18,618 bases of DNA from Candidatus Kapaibacterium sp. (GTDB lineage: Bacteria > Bacteroidota > Ignavibacteria > Palsa-1295). The DNA is taken from contig JANWLI010000066.1 in NCBI GenBank assembly GCA_025450975.1, positions 1-18,618 of the forward strand, read 5' to 3'. The position numbers were made by a program, and so were the translations under genes. The notes under the pieces were generated by a model. It was not told the origin of the DNA. It was given only the letters and a program-made list of their open reading frames with translations, and ran no database searches. This document shows positions 14,792-18,618 of the stretch, in pieces (the stretch's first letter is position 1; each line of letters starts with the position of its first letter).

Positions 14792-15302
14792 GATATATTT
14801 CGCTTAAAATAAGGCCTTTTAGATGTTTCTAACGAAAATACTGTTTATGCCTCGCTTTGCGTGTACTTAAAATCGGCCGTTTTTTCATGTAAGATTTTCC
14901 TCTTTGTAGATACAAATATACACATAATATCCTTGCATATTTGTACTACGAAACTGACTTAGCATCTTTTTGACAACGAATTCTGTAGAGCCGGTCGAAT
15001 TTGCGGCCTGCCAACGATCCGGACAGATCTCCGGGCCAGCAAAAAACAAGTAGTTTGTTAGCTCTATGTAAGATTTGTTCGGTAACGCAACTTTCAGGGG
15101 AAGATATAAAGTATCCGGTAAGTTGTTCATTCAAAAAGAGATGACAAAATGGCACTGGTTGAACGTTGAGTTTTGCTGTGCCTTTATCAGGAGGGAGGGC
15201 ACGTACTCGCATGTTTTGCATGTGAGAAAATGTCGTCAACTGTTCGCATTTTTAGTTCATTGACAACCGATTTTTGTAGCGTAAGCTTCGGAAGGAAATA
15301 AT
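14792..15302. other. 511-bp stretch with no convincing gene
   Basis: Two overlapping minus-strand frames (15239-14946, 97 codons; 15130-14885, 81 codons) show no signal peptide, domain or start signal. They may be chance or remnants of a lost gene. Seen here: a -7-like TATATTTG on the minus strand (14920-14913), a hairpin CCGGA/TCCGG near 15019-15034, a hairpin CTCGCATG/CATGTGAG (15206-15213 with 15219-15226), and a near-duplicated motif TTGACAAC(C)GA.TT.TGTAG at 14970-14988 and 15260-15279. The right end contains the promoter-like GATTTTTG (15269-15276) and a clear Shine-Dalgarno AAGGA (15292-15296) for the next gene. Confidence 0.5.
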
Positions 15303-15494
15303 ATGATTTACGCTTTCATACTCTTCATTCAATCGCTCATCGGCAGCCCGGTTCAAATGGACAGCGCTCAGATGAGTCAGTTACGGTCGAATTACCAGAA
15401 TTCCACTGTTAATTATGATCAGTCGACCGGCACGGTAACGGTAACCAATCCGAATGGAGGAGTAATTATTATCAATCCCGAGGAAAACAACTAG
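15303..15494 (+). CDS. 63-aa secreted peptide precursor ending in VIIINPEENN (first of a tandem pair)
   Basis: The N-terminal 15 residues (MIYAFILFIQSLIGS) are strongly hydrophobic, like a short signal sequence, though without the usual positive charge. A polar middle (about 18-39) follows. The C-terminal half is beta-like: VTVTNPNGG followed by VIIINPEENN, which looks like one strand-plus-NP-turn unit repeated. It is a paralogue of the next gene: same length (63 aa), YD..TG...VTNP.G. shared, and the last ten residues identical. AAGGA at 15292-15296 is a good ribosome-binding site with a 6-nt spacer, unlike the core genes here. No family recognised; could be a signalling peptide precursor, a matrix subunit, or a toxin-like peptide. 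Confidence 0.7.
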   Translation: MIYAFILFIQSLIGSPVQMDSAQMSQLRSNYQNSTVNYDQSTGTVTVTNPNGGVIIINPEENN

Positions 15495-15533
15495 TAACTC
15501 ATTACACTACAATAGTATAAGGACTCATCTATC

Positions 15534-15725
15534 ATGGAAACGCTTATTCTTTTCTTGTGCTCCTTGTTCATGACAACACCGTCACTTGATCCGGCGACCA
15601 TGACGTCATTAGAGTCATCATATACGGCGGGGAGCACGACGTCGTACGATCCTGCAACTGGTAGCGCGATCGTTACGAATCCGGATGGTAGTGTAATTAT
15701 CATCAATCCGGAAGAAAACAACTAA
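15534..15725 (+). CDS. 63-aa secreted peptide precursor ending in VIIINPEENN (second of a tandem pair)
   Basis: Paralogue of the preceding gene, 39 nt downstream and surely co-transcribed. N-terminal hydrophobic segment METLILFLCSLFM (again no positive charge), then a Ser/Thr/Ala-rich middle and the C-terminal YDPATGSAIVTNPDGSV-IIINPEENN. AAGGA at 15519-15523 is 10 nt before the ATG, a longer spacer than usual. The shared C-terminus is encoded with different synonymous codons in the three family members, which points to selection on the protein. The stop TAA is followed directly by a run of T, structured RNA and a terminator. Confidence 0.7.
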   Translation: METLILFLCSLFMTTPSLDPATMTSLESSYTAGSTTSYDPATGSAIVTNPDGSVIIINPEENN

Positions 15726-15758
15726 ATTTTTTTTGTATTCTGTAGTTTGTCTTATCAG

Positions 15759-15843
15759 ATCATCTATGTGGTAAGATGATTCTTCAAACAGGCGGCCACG
15801 AGGGACTATGACCCCTCGGGATTTCTCTCCCGTCTTGAAAGAT
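15759..15843 (+). other. Structured 3' region of the peptide operon or candidate cis-regulatory RNA
   Basis: Between the second 63-aa gene and the terminator the RNA can form ATCATCT/AGATGAT (15759-15765 with 15774-15780) or, instead, CTTATC/GGTAAG (15751-15756 with 15770-15775). An outer stem ATTCTTCAA/TTGAAAGAT (15779-15787 with 15835-15843, one mismatch) could enclose CGAGGG/CCCTCG (15799-15804 with 15813-15818) and a competing CGGGA/TCCCG (15817-15821 with 15828-15832). Alternative stems before a terminator and a gene are the layout of an attenuator or riboswitch, but I match no known class. Confidence 0.3.
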
Positions 15844-15853
15844 AACATGGCAT

Positions 15854-15889
15854 GGGGGCTATTCTTAATCGAGTAGTCCCCTTTTTTTT
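15854..15889 (+). terminator. Strong intrinsic terminator of the peptide operon
   Basis: GGGGGCTATTC / GAGTAGTCCCC pair over 11 bp (two G-T pairs) around the loop TTAATC, followed directly by eight T (15882-15889). Confidence 0.9.
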
Positions 15890-15894
15890 GGGGT

Positions 15895-15926
15895 AATTAC
15901 GAATTACGATTTACGAATTACGAATT
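15895..15926 (+). repeat. Short tandem repeat, heptamer AATTACG
   Basis: Four head-to-tail copies (AATTACG, AATTACG, ATTTACG, AATTACG; 15895-15922) plus a partial AATT, one base differing in one copy. It lies 12 nt before the amine oxidase gene, in the space where its promoter should be. Confidence 0.85.
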
Positions 15927-15938
15927 GAATACTACCCG

Positions 15939-17474
15939 ATGCCTCGAAAATTAGCTAAAACGCCGCTCGCACGTATCCTGACGAAATGCATGGCCGTTTC
16001 TGCCAAAACGTTAGAAACTGGAATGTCCCGGCGCAGTTTCCTTAAAGCCTCGGCAGCTACTGTGTTAGCAGCAAGCCTGCCGCCGATCCTCTCCGGATGT
16101 AAGAAAGATCAAGGGCAGCCTACGATTGTGATCGTCGGTGCGGGCGTTTCAGGGCTCAATGCTGCTTACAATCTAAAACGATTCGGAGTCGACTCCAGGA
16201 TCTACGAGGCAAGTCCCAGGACTGGCGGACGCATGATGTCGGTCACCGGAGCTTTGGGCCCCGGCCTGGTCACCGAATTAGGTGGCGAGTTCATCGATTC
16301 GAGCCATACCGATATCCTGACTCTGGCCAATGAATTTAGCCTCGAGCTAATGGACAGGCAGAAAAGCAACCAATCCGGCCTGATTCCGCAGGTTTATTAT
16401 TTCGATGGTCGAAAAATCGACGAAAAAGAGGTTATTGCCGAGTTTTCCAAAATTGCGTCCAGGATCCAGGCAGATATCGATTCTCTCCCCGATCATTTTA
16501 ATTTTGAAAATCCGAACGGAGCGGAAGCGCTTGATCGGATAAGTCTGGCAGACTACATTGCCAATCTGGCAGTCCCCGGCTGGCTGAAGGATCTCCTCAC
16601 GGTCGCCTTTGTGACCGAGTACGGTCTGGAGACGAAAGACCAGTCAGCCCTCAATATGCTCTATCTAATCTCCACGGACACCTCCACGGGGACGTTCGAC
16701 GTCTTCGGCGATAGCGACGAGCGCTTCAAGATCAAGGGCGGCAACCAACGGATCACCGACGAGTTGACCAAGCGCCTTGAGGGCAAGATCGAGACCTCCC
16801 ATAAGCTTGAGGCTATCGCGATGCAGGACAAGAAGTACATTCTGACCTTCCAGGCCGGAAATGCGTCAAAGGAGATCCAGGCAGATATTGTGCTGCTAAC
16901 GATACCATTCACAGTTCTACGGGAAGTAGATATAAAGATCGAGCTTCCCGAATGGAAGAAGCGGGCGATCAACGAGCTTGGCTATGGGACGAATGCGAAG
17001 GTCATGGCAGGAGTATCGAAGCGAGTCTGGCAGGAGCAGGGGTACCTCTGCGATGTCTTCACCGATGAGGCGTACCAGCTTGCCTGGGATTGCTCGGAGA
17101 TGCAGCCGTTTGAGAATGGCGGTGTTGCATTTTATCTGGGAGGAGAAGAGGGACTACGCTCTGGCGAAGGTCCGGCGAAAGACGTTGCGTTGAAATATCT
17201 CGATGCGCTCAGCAAAATGTATCCTGGAGTAAAGGACACGTTCAACGGCAATGCCCACCGGATGCACTGGCCGACGCATCGCTTCACCAAGGGTAGCTAT
17301 GCATGTTATAAGCCGGGGCAGTGGACGACGATGTCCGGAGCGGAGGGAAAGCCGGTCGGCAATCTCTTCTTCGCAGGTGAGCACTGCAGCGCAGACTTTC
17401 AGGGATTCATGAATGGCGGCGCAGAGACTGGCCGCAAGACAGCCGAGGCGATCGCAGGGATCGTCAAAGATTGA
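15939..17474 (+). CDS. Tat-exported flavin amine oxidase, probable lipoprotein
   Basis: 511 residues. The twin-arginine signal SRRSFLKASAATVLAAS (30-46) runs into the lipobox LSGC (Cys54), so the folded enzyme should be exported by Tat and lipidated. The 28 residues before it (MPRKLAKTPLARIL...) resemble the extended N-terminus common in Tat-type flavin monoamine oxidases, which is why I keep this start over the ATG at 16023. The FAD dinucleotide motif VIVGAGVSGLNAA (64-76) with GGRM follows. The C-terminal flavin site is GNLFFAGEHCSADFQGFMNGG (about 474-494). The family oxidises primary amines or amino acids with O2, giving H2O2 and ammonia; the substrate is not predictable. It follows the peptide operon but is separated by a terminator. 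No Shine-Dalgarno or TAnnTTTG box is visible. Confidence 0.88.
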   Translation: MPRKLAKTPLARILTKCMAVSAKTLETGMSRRSFLKASAATVLAASLPPILSGCKKDQGQPTIVIVGAGVSGLNAAYNLKRFGVDSRIYEASPRTGGRMMSVTGALGPGLVTELGGEFIDSSHTDILTLANEFSLELMDRQKSNQSGLIPQVYYFDGRKIDEKEVIAEFSKIASRIQADIDSLPDHFNFENPNGAEALDRISLADYIANLAVPGWLKDLLTVAFVTEYGLETKDQSALNMLYLISTDTSTGTFDVFGDSDERFKIKGGNQRITDELTKRLEGKIETSHKLEAIAMQDKKYILTFQAGNASKEIQADIVLLTIPFTVLREVDIKIELPEWKKRAINELGYGTNAKVMAGVSKRVWQEQGYLCDVFTDEAYQLAWDCSEMQPFENGGVAFYLGGEEGLRSGEGPAKDVALKYLDALSKMYPGVKDTFNGNAHRMHWPTHRFTKGSYACYKPGQWTTMSGAEGKPVGNLFFAGEHCSADFQGFMNGGAETGRKTAEAIAGIVKD

Positions 17475-18410
17475 TCAGCGAACCGTCGGCCGCCCGCCTT
17501 TGCAGATGCGGCGCAGGTTCTTGCCATCGAGGTCCATCGAGTAGACGTATAGCTCAACGACAGATTCTTCGTCTCCCTTACCTGGCGTGATATCCTTTGC
17601 TTCGAATCCGCTGAAGTAGATCGTCTTTCCTCCCGGAGCGACATATGGTGCAGCAGCAAAGACGTTGTCCGGAGAGATCCTCTTAAGTGCACGGGTTTGC
17701 GTGTCGTAGCTAAAGATGGTTGCCCAGGGATGTTCGTAATCTCCAGCGCTTGTTTCACCGTCGGCGTCAAAGATAATGTAGCGGTCGTTCTCGGCAGTAG
17801 CAATGCGCATCGCGCTTGACGACGACGCCTTCATTGGAAAGAGTGCTTTAAGATCTACAATCGGAGCTCTTGCCTTTGACGCCAACGTATAGGAGAACAG
17901 CGTGTCCATATTGTGATAGTAGACGACGTCGCCTGTGCTGTTCCATGCCGGCGAGTAGTTGCCGGTCGGTTCGGTGATGACGTTGAGTTCGGTGCCTGCA
18001 GTATCGACAACGGCGATCGCCCAGTTCTTATCTGAATGGTGATTGAAGGCAAGACGCTGCTGATTGGGCGAGACGGCGGGTCCGTAGTTGTTATCGCCGA
18101 CGACGATCGTCAGCAGCTTGTTGGTCTTCGTCGTGCGGTCATACATCGCCAGCTGGCGGCCACCTTGGGGAGTGTAGAACGTGTAGGCGACCTTCTCAGC
18201 GTTGCTGAACGGCGCCGGGTCGTTGCCGGTAAAGATCTTCTTCGGATTGCTGCCGTCGAGGTTCGCAACGTAGAGAACTCCCTCGACTTCGAAGTAAAGC
18301 TGTGCAGCTGCGGCAGTGCTTACGGCCGGGACTGCCTGTGGTTCATCGACTTTTTTGGAACAGGAGACGAGCGCTCCCAGCGTGAGAAAAAGTAAGGGTA
18401 TCAGGTTCAC
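17475..18410 (-). CDS. TolB-like beta-propeller lipoprotein
   Basis: 311 residues from a GTG at 18410. The lipobox LVSC puts the lipidated cysteine at 17. The rest is made of PD40/WD40-like blades: YVANLDGSNPKKIFTG, AMYDRTTKTNKLLTIV, NYGPAVSPNQQRLAFN, NYSPAWNSTGDVVYYH and YSMDLDGKNLRRICKGG, as in the TolB C-terminal propeller and related periplasmic proteins. It lacks the TolB N-terminal domain, so it is not TolB itself; a periplasmic binding or scaffold role is likely. Its start overlaps the stop of the small membrane protein gene upstream (GTGA), implying translational coupling. Its stop directly abuts the stop of the amine oxidase. Confidence 0.75.
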   Translation of the reverse strand: MNLIPLLFLTLGALVSCSKKVDEPQAVPAVSTAAAAQLYFEVEGVLYVANLDGSNPKKIFTGNDPAPFSNAEKVAYTFYTPQGGRQLAMYDRTTKTNKLLTIVVGDNNYGPAVSPNQQRLAFNHHSDKNWAIAVVDTAGTELNVITEPTGNYSPAWNSTGDVVYYHNMDTLFSYTLASKARAPIVDLKALFPMKASSSSAMRIATAENDRYIIFDADGETSAGDYEHPWATIFSYDTQTRALKRISPDNVFAAAPYVAPGGKTIYFSGFEAKDITPGKGDEESVVELYVYSMDLDGKNLRRICKGGRPTVR

Positions 18411-18598
18411 GGAGTTTTCGTTTTGCGGCTGTTCGATGCTTTGGAAACATTATTGATGAGCATGCTTGTCCCCCAGAGGATCAGCAGAACTGGGAAGGCC
18501 ACATCCCAGAAGGGAATATCGAGATCGAAGATGTTGCGTGCAAGCAGGAACACGCCGATGCACAGCAGGAAAATTCCGAACATGGAGTTTCTAAACAT
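18407..18598 (-). CDS. Small two-helix membrane protein, LiaF/DUF5668-like
   Basis: 63 residues with two hydrophobic helices (about 5-22 and 30-48), a short turn FDLDIPFWD between them and a basic tail. The pattern GIFLLCIGVFLLARN...PFWDVAFPVLLILWGTSMLI is typical of the LiaI/LiaF-like transmembrane region (DUF5668), found alone or fused in cell-envelope stress proteins. It overlaps the propeller lipoprotein by 4 nt (GTGA), so the two form an operon. A strong Shine-Dalgarno precedes the start. Confidence 0.7.
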   Translation of the reverse strand: MFRNSMFGIFLLCIGVFLLARNIFDLDIPFWDVAFPVLLILWGTSMLINNVSKASNSRKTKTP

Positions 18599-18603
18599 GA
18601 CAG

Positions 18604-18610
18604 CTCCTCT
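18604..18610 (-). promoter_or_regulatory. Strong Shine-Dalgarno AGAGGAG
   Basis: AGAGGAG on the minus strand, 5 nt before the ATG at 18598. It is one of the few clear ribosome-binding sites in the window and fixes the start of the small membrane protein. Confidence 0.7.
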
Positions 18611-18618
18611 TTAGAATG

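Noticed and set aside
14885..15239. Two overlapping minus-strand frames of 97 and 81 codons
   Set aside because: No start signal, signal peptide or domain, and they exclude one another; noted only as a possible remnant in the gene-free stretch.
12243..15831. TCTCTCCC shared by the tRNA-Ser 3' end and 15824-15831, considered as attL/attR
   Set aside because: Only 8 bp, no wider similarity, and no integrase gene in between.
15895..15926. Heptamer array considered as a CRISPR or iteron origin
   Set aside because: Units are contiguous with no spacers, only four copies, and no replication or cas gene is present.

Overview
The window looks like chromosomal DNA of a member of the Bacteroidota/Chlorobi superphylum (Ignavibacteria- or Kapabacteria-like; the phylum level is fairly secure, anything finer is a guess). 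Several promoters carry a -7 box of the TAnnTTTG type used by the Bacteroidota primary sigma factor, most genes lack a Shine-Dalgarno sequence, and the protein families fit: an alpha-oxoamine synthase of sphingolipid type, exported proteins with phage-tail-like repeats, and MetRS with a C-terminal tRNA-binding domain.

Left part (1-12110), ordinary core-like DNA of medium GC. Two exported proteins read leftwards (1-615). An 800-codon fusion of a serine-palmitoyltransferase-like enzyme with a large GNAT acyltransferase follows (735-3134), probably a two-step sphingolipid/ceramide-type enzyme. It converges with no spacer on a GT39-like membrane glycosyltransferase (3135-4718). From a shared 75-bp divergent promoter region, holB, metG and an MFS transporter read rightwards (4794-9229), closed by a bidirectional terminator. 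A small CopD/DUF2269-like membrane protein and a large secreted tail-fibre-like protein read leftwards (9277-11274). Then come a gene-free stretch that can fold as a multi-stem RNA, a stand-alone cobalamin-binding subunit (11604-12014), a long imperfect inverted repeat and tRNA-Ser(GGA).

Middle part (12257-15938), A+T-richer and accessory in character. It holds a near-perfect Bacteroidota promoter overlapped by a 7+7 palindrome, a possible 75-aa gene, and three small exported proteins (111, 63 and 63 aa). Those three end in the identical decapeptide VIIINPEENN and the stop codon. They flank a 512-aa, all-helical, probably TPR-like cytoplasmic protein on the opposite strand. I read this as a candidate undescribed secreted-peptide/helical-receptor system, analogous in layout to the RRNPP peptide-receptor systems of Firmicutes. 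This is inference; sorting-tag or matrix-protein explanations remain open. The two 63-aa genes are followed by structured RNA and a strong intrinsic terminator.

Right part (15939-18618) returns to higher GC: a Tat-exported flavin amine oxidase lipoprotein, convergent with zero spacing on a TolB-like beta-propeller lipoprotein that overlaps a small LiaF/DUF5668-like two-helix membrane protein upstream.
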